Counted from the stretch's first letter, positions 22,917 through 31,276 are shown. The stretch: 41,327 nucleotides of DNA from Candidatus Saccharimonadota bacterium (GCA_016178135.1 JACOTW010000011.1:1-41327), one strand, 5' to 3'. The notes: generated by a model from the sequence alone, not told the origin. Made by a program: numbers and translations.

Positions 22917-23186
22917 ATGAATACTGTTATAAGCGTGAGGATTGATAAAGATGTCAAGGCTTCTGCTCAAGAGGTTGCTAATAGTGCCGGACTTACACTA
23001 AGCACTCTGGTTAATGCCTACCTCCGCCAGGTAGCTGCAACCCGTCGCATTGAGTTGTACGCCCCAGAACAAATGACTCCTAAGTTAGAGAAGCTTATCG
23101 CAGAAGTGGAAGCTGAACTGAAAAGTGGTAAAGCAAGCAAAGAGTTTACTAACGTAGAGGAGTTTCTTGCTGACCTTAAGAAATAA
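22917..23186 (+). CDS. RelB/DinJ family antitoxin
   Basis: 89 aa. N-terminal ribbon-helix-helix: NTVISVRIDKDVKASAQEV, then GLTLSTLVNAYLRQV, typical of DinJ/RelB. The C-terminal half (LEKLIAEVEAELKSG...) is a charged helix that would wrap the toxin. The start is fixed by the leaderless promoter; a longer in-frame start at 22737 would run through the promoter. It should bind the toxin encoded 5 nt downstream and repress the shared promoter. Confidence 0.85.
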   Translation: MNTVISVRIDKDVKASAQEVANSAGLTLSTLVNAYLRQVAATRRIELYAPEQMTPKLEKLIAEVEAELKSGKASKEFTNVEEFLADLKK

Positions 23187-23191
23187 ACATC

Positions 23192-23452
23192 ATGATCATT
23201 CGCTACTTGCCAAAGTTCAAGAAACAATATAAGAAACTACCCCTTAAACTACAGCTTCAATTCGATGAGAGAGTACAATTATTTGTCGTCGACCCCACAT
23301 TACCAATGCTCAAAGTTCATCCGCTTAAAGGTAGGTATAATGGCTACTGGAGCCTGAGCGTCAGTGGTGATATCCGTGCACTCTATATTATGGATGGTGA
23401 CACAATTGTCATATTCGCACTGATCGGCTCGCATAGTCAGCTATTTGGCTAG
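23192..23452 (+). CDS. RelE/YafQ family toxin (mRNA interferase)
   Basis: 86 aa, typical length. KFKKQYKKLPLKLQLQFDERV is the helical N-terminus, then DIRALYIMDGDTIVIFALIGSHSQLF, the conserved RelE/ParE-fold ending (GSHSQLF; YafQ homologues have GTHxELF). Basic residues and the C-terminal His fit ribosome-dependent mRNA cleavage. Co-transcribed with the antitoxin at 22917. Confidence 0.85.
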   Translation: MIIRYLPKFKKQYKKLPLKLQLQFDERVQLFVVDPTLPMLKVHPLKGRYNGYWSLSVSGDIRALYIMDGDTIVIFALIGSHSQLFG

Positions 23453-23541
23453 CCGCTGAGAATTCCTGAATTTAGTTGCAATAACGTATACGATGGACTA
23501 AATCCTAGGGCCAAACGCACCCGGGGAAAGCACTCGGATGT

Positions 23542-24183
23542 TTATTTTTTGCGCTTCCAGACTTCAAAGTGAAAGGTAATGTCGTTTTCTGTGATCGGCT
23601 CGCCACTACTGGTTCGTTCGAATTTGTCCTCGAACTCGGGGAAAAATTTAGTACACCCGAAATCGCCCTGCAACCGTGTTAGGTACAGTTCATCTGCCAT
23701 ATCAAATGTGCTAGCAAACAACACGGCACCGCCGATGTTCCAAACATCTCCTTGGGTATTCTCTAAACTGGACTTACGCAAAATCGCCCGTTCCCAGGGC
23801 AAATCAGCTCGAGCTGAGAGTGGTTTGACTGAAGGAGAGGTAGCTTTAGCTACATCGAGAGAAGACAGACCGCTATCAGCCGAGATTAGTTGGTCTGGGG
23901 TTGGGGGAGCTTTGGGTAAGTCCAGTAAAAACCGACGGGCATCATAGACTGGTTCAAACCCAGATTTAAGCACTTCGTTTTGCTCATAAGTCGCAACATA
24001 GTTACTAACGCCTGGATATGGCTTAGTTAGTTCTTGGTAGAGACCGTAGCCCATCAGGATTGTTGCTGTCCTCAGTTTGTCGCGGTAATACCTGACGTCA
24101 GAAGGGATTTTGCCCTGCCACGGTATGCCATGGTCGTTGGCTATACCTCTTTTATCGTCTATGGCTGCTATGAATCTGATCAC
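23542..24183 (-). CDS. folA: Dihydrofolate reductase carrying an in-frame palindromic element
   Basis: 213 aa; reduces dihydrofolate to THF with NADPH. GTG start overlapping the folC stop by 4 nt (GTGA). N-terminal IAAIDDKRGIANDHGIPWQ, then LMGYGLYQEL, and C-terminal DVWNIGGAVLFAS and DELYLTRLQGDF give the full fold. Residues about 87-139 come entirely from the 160-bp palindrome (23767-23926), between the helix ending RRFLLDL and the strand DVWNIGG, a surface position. Without it the protein would be about 159 aa, the length of E. coli FolA. The frame is kept and no stop is present, so the enzyme may be functional with a loop insertion. Confidence 0.9.
   Translation of the reverse strand: MIRFIAAIDDKRGIANDHGIPWQGKIPSDVRYYRDKLRTATILMGYGLYQELTKPYPGVSNYVATYEQNEVLKSGFEPVYDARRFLLDLPKAPPTPDQLISADSGLSSLDVAKATSPSVKPLSARADLPWERAILRKSSLENTQGDVWNIGGAVLFASTFDMADELYLTRLQGDFGCTKFFPEFEDKFERTSSGEPITENDITFHFEVWKRKK
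23767..23926. repeat. 160-bp palindromic element, copy 3, in frame inside folA
   Basis: ACTGGACTTACGC...GTAAGTCCAGT, nearly identical to the copy at 4502. Flanked by TAAA on both sides, which may be a target duplication and would bring the net insertion to 162 nt (54 codons). In the folA register it reads LDLPKAPPTPDQ...AILRKSS; the opposite strand is also open (LDLRKIARSQ...ALGKSS). Confidence 0.92.
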
Positions 24184-25454
24184 ACATTTACAGTATCATG
24201 TTTTACCAACGGCCTAATATGGTTGAGTAAATAGAATGAGCCGGTGACAAGCATATGTTTTTCCGGGCGGTCTAGTAATGAACGCAAGGCAGTTGGCGCA
24301 TCTGTGATAACTTCTACGCTATCAAATCCCATATCTTTAGCTGCTTTAGCAATGGTTTCAGGATTGAGTGGCTTCTTTGGAATATCCTGGTCTGCAAAAA
24401 ATGAGGTAACCACTAAGTGCGCTGTGAGAGATTTTAGCTCCTGCAAGATTTGTTTTACATGAACATCCTTTTCTTCCAGTAAACCAATGAGTACAGACAT
24501 GTGAGTTTTTGGAAACTTTTGTTTTAAACCTCCAACCAGGGCATGGATCTTTTGGGCATTGTGCGAGCCGTCCATAATAAGTGTTTTGTCATGGTACTGA
24601 CAGGTCTCCATGCGAGCCGGAATGTATGTTTGAGCTGACTTGGCTAATTGCTCTTGGGTTAATGTATCAAGCCCGTCACGTTCAGCAATATATTGCACCG
24701 CTTCTTTGGCAAGATACCAATTACGTCTCTGGAACAACGGCAGTTCTTTTAGCAACTCCTCTGCTTTCATAGGCAAAATTTCATGTAGTTCAGCCTGCTG
24801 CTGATCGGCTACTTCGCGCAAGATCGTCATTACCTCACTGCCCTGCTCATATGCAAAAACCGTATTGTATGGCCTGATAATTCCCGCTTTTTGGGTAGCA
24901 ATAGCTTCTATAGTTTCACCAAGAACTGAAACATGGTCGTAGCCGATATCAGTTATCACACAGGTTTTATCCTGCCGGTTTACTACATTCGTGCCATCCA
25001 GCAGCCCGCCTAGCCCTACTTCTACCACTGCGTAATCTACTGCCACCTTAGCGAAGTACCAGTAGGCAAAAGCCACCAATAGCTCAAAATACGTCGGTTT
25101 GATACCTGTTTTTTCAACCAGGTTTATAAACTGCGCTAGATTACTGCAAAATATCTTTTCTGGTAATGGCTTTAACCCGATTTGTATCCGTTCGTTCACT
25201 TCATCAACATGCGGTGAGACAGTCAATCCCACTTTCAGACCGTGAGCTTTCAGTATGGATGATACATAGTAAGCTGTCGAAGTTTTGCCTGACGTCCCCG
25301 CAATATGTATGACCTTATATTTTTCCTGAGGATTGCCAAGTTTTTCCATCAGGGTAGTCATGCGCTCCAAGGTGTAGGCTTCTCTCTGGGAGGTCTGGGG
25401 AATATAAGTCTTCAGGACTTCACGTGCGCCTTCAAAATTCCTAATCTGTTCCAT
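24180..25454 (-). CDS. folC: Bifunctional folylpolyglutamate synthase / dihydrofolate synthase
   Basis: 424 aa, normal family length. Mur-ligase type: P-loop HIAGTSGKTST, LTVSPHVDEVNERI, YAVVEVGLGGLLDGTNV, GYDHVSVLG with the metal-binding His, then the C-terminal ligase domain with MDGSHNAQKI. Adds glutamate to folates and probably to dihydropteroate. First gene of a folC-folA operon (GTGA overlap). The promoter region abuts tRNA-Arg on the other strand. Confidence 0.93.
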   Translation of the reverse strand: MEQIRNFEGAREVLKTYIPQTSQREAYTLERMTTLMEKLGNPQEKYKVIHIAGTSGKTSTAYYVSSILKAHGLKVGLTVSPHVDEVNERIQIGLKPLPEKIFCSNLAQFINLVEKTGIKPTYFELLVAFAYWYFAKVAVDYAVVEVGLGGLLDGTNVVNRQDKTCVITDIGYDHVSVLGETIEAIATQKAGIIRPYNTVFAYEQGSEVMTILREVADQQQAELHEILPMKAEELLKELPLFQRRNWYLAKEAVQYIAERDGLDTLTQEQLAKSAQTYIPARMETCQYHDKTLIMDGSHNAQKIHALVGGLKQKFPKTHMSVLIGLLEEKDVHVKQILQELKSLTAHLVVTSFFADQDIPKKPLNPETIAKAAKDMGFDSVEVITDAPTALRSLLDRPEKHMLVTGSFYLLNHIRPLVKHDTVNV

Positions 25455-25499
25455 ATCTGGTAAGATGATACACTAGTAACGCGCATTTCGTGCATATTA

Positions 25500-25576
25500 G
25501 CCCGCGTAGCTCAGTGGATTAGAGCATCTGTCTTCGGAACAGAGGGTCGGCGGTTCGAATCCGTCCGCGGGTACCA
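25500..25576 (+). tRNA. tRNA-Arg (UCG)
   Basis: Acceptor GCCCGCG/CGCGGGT, anticodon stem TCTGT/ACAGA with loop CTTCGGA (anticodon TCG), T-loop TTCGAAT, encoded CCA. Confidence 0.96.
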
Positions 25577-25612
25577 ATTAAATAGCCTTAGCTTGTCTAG
25601 GGCTATTTAATT
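25576..25612 (+). terminator. Hairpin after tRNA-Arg
   Basis: AATTAAATAGCC / GGCTATTTAATT stem immediately behind the CCA; no long U-run beyond the stem. Confidence 0.65.
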
Positions 25613-25625
25613 GGTAATGTGCTGA

Positions 25626-25767
25626 GTTTGACTGCTGACCCATCAATAGAGGGTCGGTGTGAAACATGCCTGTGGCATGTTGCAAGGAAACCTACTCTTC
25701 AAAACTTGTTTTGAAAGATGTAGTTTCGGGCCTGCCAAAGGTAGGTCGAATCCGTCCGCGGGTACCA
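25626..25767 (+). mobile_element. tRNA-tail structured element, copy 3 (Arg tail)
   Basis: The central part matches copies 1 and 2 (GCAAGGAAACCTAC..., TGTAGTTTCGGGCCTGCC, AAAGGTAGG), but the tRNA-derived parts are those of the neighbouring tRNA-Arg: AGAGGGTCGG and the 22-nt tail TCGAATCCGT...TACCA (25746-25767). Paired changes: first hairpin GACCC/GGGTC (Lys copies GGACAC/GTGTCC), second ACATGCC/GGCATGT, outer stem TTTGAC/GTCGAA with one U-G wobble. Confidence 0.82.
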
Positions 25768-25822
25768 ATGAGATTTAATAGTAGTCGTCATAACTGGCGT
25801 CGATTTTTGTTATACTCCCCTT

Positions 25823-26473
25823 ATGAATATAAATGCAGAAGCAAAACGAATAATGGTTTTTGGAGATTCGTTGTCATGGGGTTACCAACCAGGTACTCAG
25901 CATATACGGTATGATACACAAACTCGTTGGCCGGGCCGACTTCAGCTGCTATTGGGCGATGGCTACGAAATTATTGAGGAGAATCTTAACTCACGAGGTA
26001 TCGAGAATGGAGATTCACGACCTGGTAAAGAGGGTCGAAGAGCACTAGATTACATTGAAGCTGCCCTTGATAGTCACGATCCCCTAGACGTTGTAATCGT
26101 GCTTCTTGGCACAAATGAGCTAAAACACGAAATGGATTTGGCTGCATACCAGGTTGGTCAAAGTATGGAAAAACTCCTGAGAATTATCAAGGAAAGACCA
26201 TCACAATTTAGAGATACAAAACCCAACATATTGCTAATATCGCCACCTGTCGTGAACGAAACTACGGAGTATTGTCATGCTGGTAATAAATATCTCGGCG
26301 CAACGCAGAAGTCAGAAGAATTATCAGGCGTATATCAACGAATTGCGACAAGGCTTGGAATCGGATTTGTATCACTAAGTGAAGTCAGCACTGGAGTTGA
26401 TGGGGTACATATAGATGCAGATGGACATGCTAAAGTTGCTGAACTGGTTCAGGAAGCAATAATAAAGTTCTAA
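25823..26473 (+). CDS. SGNH/GDSL-family hydrolase (esterase-like)
   Basis: 216 aa. Block I VFGDSLSWGY (nucleophile Ser), block II with SRGIENG, block III LLGTNELK (Gly/Asn oxyanion), block V DGVHIDADGH (catalytic Asp and His). No signal peptide, so cytosolic; likely acts on an acyl or acetyl ester. TATACT ends 6 nt before the ATG and no Shine-Dalgarno is present, so a leaderless transcript is likely. The gene follows the tRNA-tail element by 55 nt. Confidence 0.88.
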   Translation: MNINAEAKRIMVFGDSLSWGYQPGTQHIRYDTQTRWPGRLQLLLGDGYEIIEENLNSRGIENGDSRPGKEGRRALDYIEAALDSHDPLDVVIVLLGTNELKHEMDLAAYQVGQSMEKLLRIIKERPSQFRDTKPNILLISPPVVNETTEYCHAGNKYLGATQKSEELSGVYQRIATRLGIGFVSLSEVSTGVDGVHIDADGHAKVAELVQEAIIKF

Positions 26474-26743
26474 CTTAGTTAATAGGATGCTGTACCATTT
26501 CCCAGTTTTTAACTAGGAGATAACTAATGCCTAGACAGCACACCCAAAATAAGTTTTAATATTTGTACATATCCCTAGTTCAACTACTTGCGCGGTACAT
26601 GATTCTCAGAAGTTTAGTGTCAGATAAATGGTGCAAGTTTGAAGCAGAAAATGGCGTTAAGGGTCAAAATCTGGAAATAAAATTTCCGTAGCGTTGCGAA
26701 GTGGTTTTGAGAAGCAAAAGATGGGTCAAGTATCGTCCTCTGT

Positions 26744-27514
26744 TTACGCCAGCGACTTTGCTACGAAGTCACCAACTTTTAGTGTTTCAGCGTGGTAATT
26801 TATAGGGCTTCCGTCTGGCTTAGTAACCGCACCGCCAGCACCTTCAAGGATTGCTTGACCTGCTGCCAAGTCCCAAAGGTGTAGTGGCCCGTCAATGCGT
26901 GGGTAAGCGTCTGCTAATCCTTCTGCAATTTCAGGTAATTTAAGCTGAGAGCCAACTTGAACAATCTTTGAGCTTTCAAAATGCTCTGCAATGTATGTAG
27001 ATGTAGGCTCGTTAAGGTCGGAGCGACTGCCTAATACAACGCCGAGTTTTTGCGTAGACACTCTTATGTGCTGCGCTTCTTGATTCTGAATCTTTTTGTA
27101 ACTACCCATTTCTAGTCCACCATAATAAGTAACGCCAAGTGCAGGTGCAGAGATAATTCCAAAGCTCGGTCTATCGCTCTCAATGAGTGCTGCACAAATA
27201 GTAAAATGACCTGTTCGGGCAAGGAACTCTTTTGTGCCGTCAAGCGGGTCTACTAACCAGAACCGCTCACCCTGAACGGTTTGTACGTTAGTGTCTTTAT
27301 CTCCTTCTTCGCTAACAACGGGTATGTCTGGGAACAACCTTAGCAATCCGCCTGTAACAATGTGGTGTGAAGCAATGTCGACCTGTGTTACGGGCGTATT
27401 ATCGGCCTTTATTTCTACTATCGCAGAATGATTGTCGTAGACATCCATTACAGCCTTATCAGCTTCTTGAAATACGTCTAGCAATTCTCCTAGTTGTTCT
27501 TGAACATTAGCCAT
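26744..27514 (-). CDS. cysQ: 3'(2'),5'-bisphosphate nucleotidase / inositol-monophosphatase family (CysQ-like)
   Basis: 256 aa. Metal site 1 in VVSEEGDKD and WLVDPLDGTKEF (the DPxDGTxxF signature), metal site 2 in HLWDLAAGQAILEGAGG. The DGTKEF form and overall length suit CysQ, which hydrolyses 3'-phosphoadenosine 5'-phosphate; inositol-1-phosphatase activity cannot be excluded. Last gene of the pyrE-pyrF-cysQ operon, 11 nt after pyrF. The 26474-26743 gap downstream has a GTTAAGGGTC remnant resembling the REP signature and nothing else I can name. Confidence 0.8.
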   Translation of the reverse strand: MANVQEQLGELLDVFQEADKAVMDVYDNHSAIVEIKADNTPVTQVDIASHHIVTGGLLRLFPDIPVVSEEGDKDTNVQTVQGERFWLVDPLDGTKEFLARTGHFTICAALIESDRPSFGIISAPALGVTYYGGLEMGSYKKIQNQEAQHIRVSTQKLGVVLGSRSDLNEPTSTYIAEHFESSKIVQVGSQLKLPEIAEGLADAYPRIDGPLHLWDLAAGQAILEGAGGAVTKPDGSPINYHAETLKVGDFVAKSLA

Positions 27515-27525
27515 AGATTTTAACC

Positions 27526-28242
27526 CTATGCAGCAAGGTTGGTTTCAGCTCTTTTGATTTCCGCTAGAAACGTTTTAAGTGCTTGGACTGGTTCTGGTGA
27601 GCCATAGATAGGGCTACCAACAACTAATATGTCTGAGCCAGCCATAATAGCGTCGTAAGGGTTACTTACTTGTTCTTGTTTACTTTTAGTTTCTTGTCCA
27701 GGCATACGAACGGCAGGGTTGAGTTTTACAGTGTCCAAATCACTAACGGCTGCTAGTTGTGTGCCCGGCAAAATAATACCGTCAGCACCGTTATCAACCG
27801 CAACATGCGACCAGTGGCTAATCAGCTCACTTAGTGACATATTGTGGTGATTTCTTGCATAGTCTTCATTCCAGCGTGTGTAGAATGTAACACCTAGGAT
27901 CGCAGGTCTATCGGTAACGTCAGCTAATTCTTTTACTGTCTTTGCTAGGTTACTTTCAGCGTGTGCCCAGACGTTTGTATGAGCAACACCCATGTCTCCA
28001 AGCCAGTTCACAATATTACTCATGGTACGAGAGCCATTATTCATCTTGAGGTCTACAAAGACTGGTTTCTCGCTTGCAACCACTTCTTCAATATAGCCCT
28101 TGCCCCACATAAGCGTGTGGTCAAGATTTACCTTAAAGCCAAAGCTGCCTTCAGCGTCAGAGCCTACAAGCGTATCAACAAGCTCTAGGTTCTTCTGCCT
28201 ATCATCTTCATCTAGTCCAACATATAGTAGCTTTTCAGCCAT
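27526..28242 (-). CDS. pyrF: Orotidine 5'-phosphate decarboxylase
   Basis: 238 aa. Converts OMP to UMP. YVGLDEDD (first strand), GFKVNLD (catalytic Lys), VFVDLKMNNGSRTM (Asp and Lys of the DxK), GVTFYTRW, ADGIILPGTQL and ILVVGSPIYGS (phosphate-binding). In classical enzymes the active site is DxKxxD; here the second Asp position is Asn (DLKMNN), as far as I recall a feature of a divergent OMPDC subgroup in CPR bacteria. Located 2 nt after pyrE, which supports the assignment. Confidence 0.85.
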   Translation of the reverse strand: MAEKLLYVGLDEDDRQKNLELVDTLVGSDAEGSFGFKVNLDHTLMWGKGYIEEVVASEKPVFVDLKMNNGSRTMSNIVNWLGDMGVAHTNVWAHAESNLAKTVKELADVTDRPAILGVTFYTRWNEDYARNHHNMSLSELISHWSHVAVDNGADGIILPGTQLAAVSDLDTVKLNPAVRMPGQETKSKQEQVSNPYDAIMAGSDILVVGSPIYGSPEPVQALKTFLAEIKRAETNLAA

Positions 28243-28244
28243 AA

Positions 28245-28982
28245 TTACCTCTGTACTGGCTCAATTCCACGAACACGTTGCCATTCTGCTGGACTTGCTA
28301 AGAAGTCACGGTAGGAAGCTACTGCGTCTTGACTATAAAAGCCTTCATTAACGGCTACATCTAACAAGTTTGGAAGCGTAGTAAGGCGGGTTAGGTCAAT
28401 ATTGTTCTCAGCTAATTTAGCGTTTACTTCGGCGTGGTCGTAGTGCAGGATTGTCGCACCTTTATTAGCCACGAAGCCAAGTCCTCTAAGAAGATTTAGA
28501 GAGTTAGTAGTTGTTTCGCCAAAGTTTACTAATTCTTCAACGACTAGCCAGTGTGCAGGAGAACCGTCTTCACGAGTTTCAGGAATATGGTCAAGTCCAG
28601 TAATAAGTTCCTTGTGCCCGCCTTCTTTGCGAGTACCACGAACGTATACATAGCCAATGTCTTTACCAGTCATTCGCTGGTAGTCTTCACGACACTGGTA
28701 TGCAGGAATCATACCACCTGTAGCATTTCCAGCAATGTTATCAAATTCAACGCCTTCATCAACCAATCGTAGTGCAAGTTGTTCTACAAGTGGCTTGAAG
28801 ACATCTTGTCTTCCAACAGTACCTTTGACCATGACATAGCCGGGACCAAAGTTACCAGAACTATAAAGAAATGGTTCTTCGCCACCGTCTACATCACGGA
28901 TTGCAACTGCTCCAACTTCTAGTAGTTTTGCACACGCTGCTTCTTCTGACATTCTTGCTGGTAACTCTCCGACTCCCGCCAT
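28245..28982 (-). CDS. pyrE: Orotate phosphoribosyltransferase
   Basis: 245 aa from the ATG at 28982, preceded by GGAGGAAAAT; a longer in-frame start (29048) lacks a ribosome binding site. It joins orotate and PRPP to OMP. FLYSSGNFGPGYV gives the substrate loop, IAGNATGGMIPAYQ the hydrophobic strand and PPi loop, YVRGTRKEGGHKELI the flexible catalytic loop, and LVVEELVNFGETTTNS the PRPP motif (EE variant of the usual ED). First gene of pyrE-pyrF-cysQ, divergent from pyrC-pyrD. Confidence 0.88.
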   Translation of the reverse strand: MAGVGELPARMSEEAACAKLLEVGAVAIRDVDGGEEPFLYSSGNFGPGYVMVKGTVGRQDVFKPLVEQLALRLVDEGVEFDNIAGNATGGMIPAYQCREDYQRMTGKDIGYVYVRGTRKEGGHKELITGLDHIPETREDGSPAHWLVVEELVNFGETTTNSLNLLRGLGFVANKGATILHYDHAEVNAKLAENNIDLTRLTTLPNLLDVAVNEGFYSQDAVASYRDFLASPAEWQRVRGIEPVQR

Positions 28983-29000
28983 ATTTTCCTCCTTAAATGG

Positions 29001-29089
29001 TTTGCACTCATTTTGCAGCTTATTACTGTTATTTGCAATCATTAGCACTTTATTTTGATGCTTGTGCTTCGGTATTCATACTGTTTGCA
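29001..29089. promoter_or_regulatory. Divergent pyr control region with repeated TTTGCA sites
   Basis: TTTGCAcTCATTttGCA (29001) and TTTGCAaTCATTaGCA (29032) are near-identical direct repeats 31 bp apart, about three helical turns. A third TTTGCA lies at 29084. They sit between pyrE and pyrC and overlap possible -35 boxes of both directions. The regulator is unknown. Confidence 0.4.
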
Positions 29090-29114
29090 GTAAAATTACC
29101 TCAAGGAGAAATTT

Positions 29115-30287
29115 ATGGCTTTCAGTGTAGGAGAAACGATTACAATACCTAGTCCGATAGACGTACATGCTCATTTGCGTGAACCAGGCGGAGAAACCAA
29201 AGAGACAATCGAAAGCGGGACGTATGCTGCTTTAATGGGTGGTTATCAAGCAGTGTTTGATATGCCAAACAATCCTAATGGTATGCAGACTTGGAGTGAG
29301 GAGCGAATTGACCAGAAAGTTGACATTGCTGAAAGTGACGCACATACGCACATTGGTTTTTATGCAGGAGTTAATCTTGAGGAACCTGCACTGGAAGAAT
29401 TTTCTGGAATGGTTACAAAAGCCGCAGGTCTTAAAATATACATGGGTCACACTACAGGTAATGTGAAAGAGCACGACCTTGAAGTTGCACGACCCTCTAT
29501 TGACGCTTGGATTAAAGCAAGTAGAGTTTCTGGTCAGGACGCAAATCCTCCAATCCTTCTCCATGCAAGAGAGGGTGTTGGAGAAGAGACTGCTGAATAT
29601 ATTGCAAGCCAAGGTTATCCTGTACATTGGTGTCACCTATCAACCAATACGGAGGCACAAAGTGCTGGTCAATTAGCGAGTCGTTATCCAGAGTATTTCA
29701 CGGCTGGCGTTACTCCACACCACTTGACAATGACAGACAGGGACGCTGATTTTAAGTATGGTTGGAATGGTGCCAGAATGATGCCGCCACTAGGTAAAGA
29801 AGTAGATGGAGACGCTCTGCTGAGTGCTTTTAATAGTGGTCAGATTCAGATTCTAGAAACAGACCATGCACCACATACAGCAGAAGATAAGCAACGAGCT
29901 GAGGAAGAAAACCCTGAAGGACACGATGGAGTTGACTGCACGACATGCTTTGGGGTGAGTGGTATAGAGTTTGTACTGCCAGTTATGATGAGTTTAGTTC
30001 AAAGAAATAAGCTCTCAATGGATCGCCTAGTAGAAGGCTTGTATAACGAGCCAGCTCGAATGCTCGGTATGGTTGCAACAGGACGTGCCATCACAGAAAT
30101 TGTAATTAGACCATACGAAATTGGTAGTGACGATAGACAAGGAATGAGTCGCAATAATCCATATGTTGGTTGGACGGCATGGGGTAGAGTAAGTAAAGTT
30201 ACTATTGACGGAAACATCAAACAAGACAACGGCAGGTTTGTACAAAAAGGTGGCAATAGAATATTAAGGGCGGGAGCGGAGGTTTAA
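29115..30287 (+). CDS. pyrC: Dihydroorotase
   Basis: 390 aa. Cyclises carbamoyl-aspartate to dihydroorotate. The HxH metal motif is in DVHAHLREPG; the Lys usually carboxylated is probably in GLKIYMG; His ligands are in LLHAREG and WCHLST; the catalytic Asp is in LETDHAPHT. Good Shine-Dalgarno (AAGGAG). Followed by pyrD after 2 nt. Length and motifs fit class I dihydroorotases. No pyrB or carAB is in the window, so the pathway entry is elsewhere or carbamoyl-aspartate is obtained otherwise. Confidence 0.93.
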   Translation: MAFSVGETITIPSPIDVHAHLREPGGETKETIESGTYAALMGGYQAVFDMPNNPNGMQTWSEERIDQKVDIAESDAHTHIGFYAGVNLEEPALEEFSGMVTKAAGLKIYMGHTTGNVKEHDLEVARPSIDAWIKASRVSGQDANPPILLHAREGVGEETAEYIASQGYPVHWCHLSTNTEAQSAGQLASRYPEYFTAGVTPHHLTMTDRDADFKYGWNGARMMPPLGKEVDGDALLSAFNSGQIQILETDHAPHTAEDKQRAEEENPEGHDGVDCTTCFGVSGIEFVLPVMMSLVQRNKLSMDRLVEGLYNEPARMLGMVATGRAITEIVIRPYEIGSDDRQGMSRNNPYVGWTAWGRVSKVTIDGNIKQDNGRFVQKGGNRILRAGAEV

Positions 30288-30289
30288 TT

Positions 30290-31270
30290 ATGGCAAATGC
30301 AGAATATGCTGTCGCAGGAGTAGAGCTAGATTCACCATTGCTCAATGCGGCAGGTTCTATTAACGGTCCTAACGCAGAGGGTCTACTTCGGGAAGTTGAT
30401 TTGCTGGCGAGTACGGGTATCGGTGCAATCACTGTGGGTTCATTCACGATTCCACGCCAAGAAGGTAACGAAGTGAAGTTTGGAAGCCCCACTTATCACT
30501 ATGATGCTGTTGAAGGTAAGACTTATAACTCAATGGGCTTACCGAATATAGGGTTAGACGAAGCGGTTGCTCTTGCTCCTGATGTGGTTAGTCGCTCTCA
30601 CGATAAAGGAAAGCCTGTTATTTATAGCGGTTCTCCCACTATGTCGCCTGAAAGTGGTGAATCGGTTGAACAAGCCCGAAGACTAGTTTATGAGTTCTTG
30701 CAGACAGGCGTTGATTTAGTAGAGCTAAATGTGTCGTGTCCTAATGTGGTTACTGAAGGCGGGGGTAGAAAACCTATTATGGGTTACGACTTGGAGAGCA
30801 TGGCAGAACTTATTGACGTTTTAGCATCAGAAGTTGGCGAAGGCCAAAGAGTTGGTGTTAAGTTGCCACCCTATGTTACAGACGAAGAAAAGTTGCTTAT
30901 ACCAGAAGTAGCTAAAATACTCCGAGCTAAGAACGTATTCAGCTTCTTGGTAACTGCCAACACAATTCCTAACCAAATTGCCCGAAACCAAGATGGCAAT
31001 CCTATATTAAGTGTTCCGAACGGTGCTGGTGGTATGAGTGGTCCTGCCACAAAAGAAGCTGGTCGTGAACAGTTGCAAATGTGGCATGAGCAAATGGGTG
31101 ATAGGCTGGACATTGTTAGTGCATTAGGTGTTGATAGCGGTCAAGAAGTTGCAGTAAGGCGTTCGCTTGGTGCGGTAGCAGCAGAAGGAGTTACATTCTT
31201 ATGGGAAAGCGACAACTGGGCTTCTAAAGTTTCAAAGGTATTGCACGATTTTGCTGACGCAGTAGAATAA
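30290..31270 (+). CDS. pyrD: Dihydroorotate dehydrogenase, class 1
   Basis: 326 aa, cytosolic with no N-terminal membrane helix. Oxidises dihydroorotate to orotate. LLNAAGSINGP at the FMN site, YNSMGLPNIG, LVELNVSCPNV with the class 1 catalytic Cys, VGVKLPPYV and SFLVTANT follow the family order. The Cys base and lack of an amphipathic N-terminus place it in class 1; 1A versus 1B cannot be fixed, but no pyrK lies beside it, which favours the fumarate-linked 1A type. Cotranscribed with pyrC. Confidence 0.9.
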   Translation: MANAEYAVAGVELDSPLLNAAGSINGPNAEGLLREVDLLASTGIGAITVGSFTIPRQEGNEVKFGSPTYHYDAVEGKTYNSMGLPNIGLDEAVALAPDVVSRSHDKGKPVIYSGSPTMSPESGESVEQARRLVYEFLQTGVDLVELNVSCPNVVTEGGGRKPIMGYDLESMAELIDVLASEVGEGQRVGVKLPPYVTDEEKLLIPEVAKILRAKNVFSFLVTANTIPNQIARNQDGNPILSVPNGAGGMSGPATKEAGREQLQMWHEQMGDRLDIVSALGVDSGQEVAVRRSLGAVAAEGVTFLWESDNWASKVSKVLHDFADAVE

Positions 31271-31276
31271 TACAAA

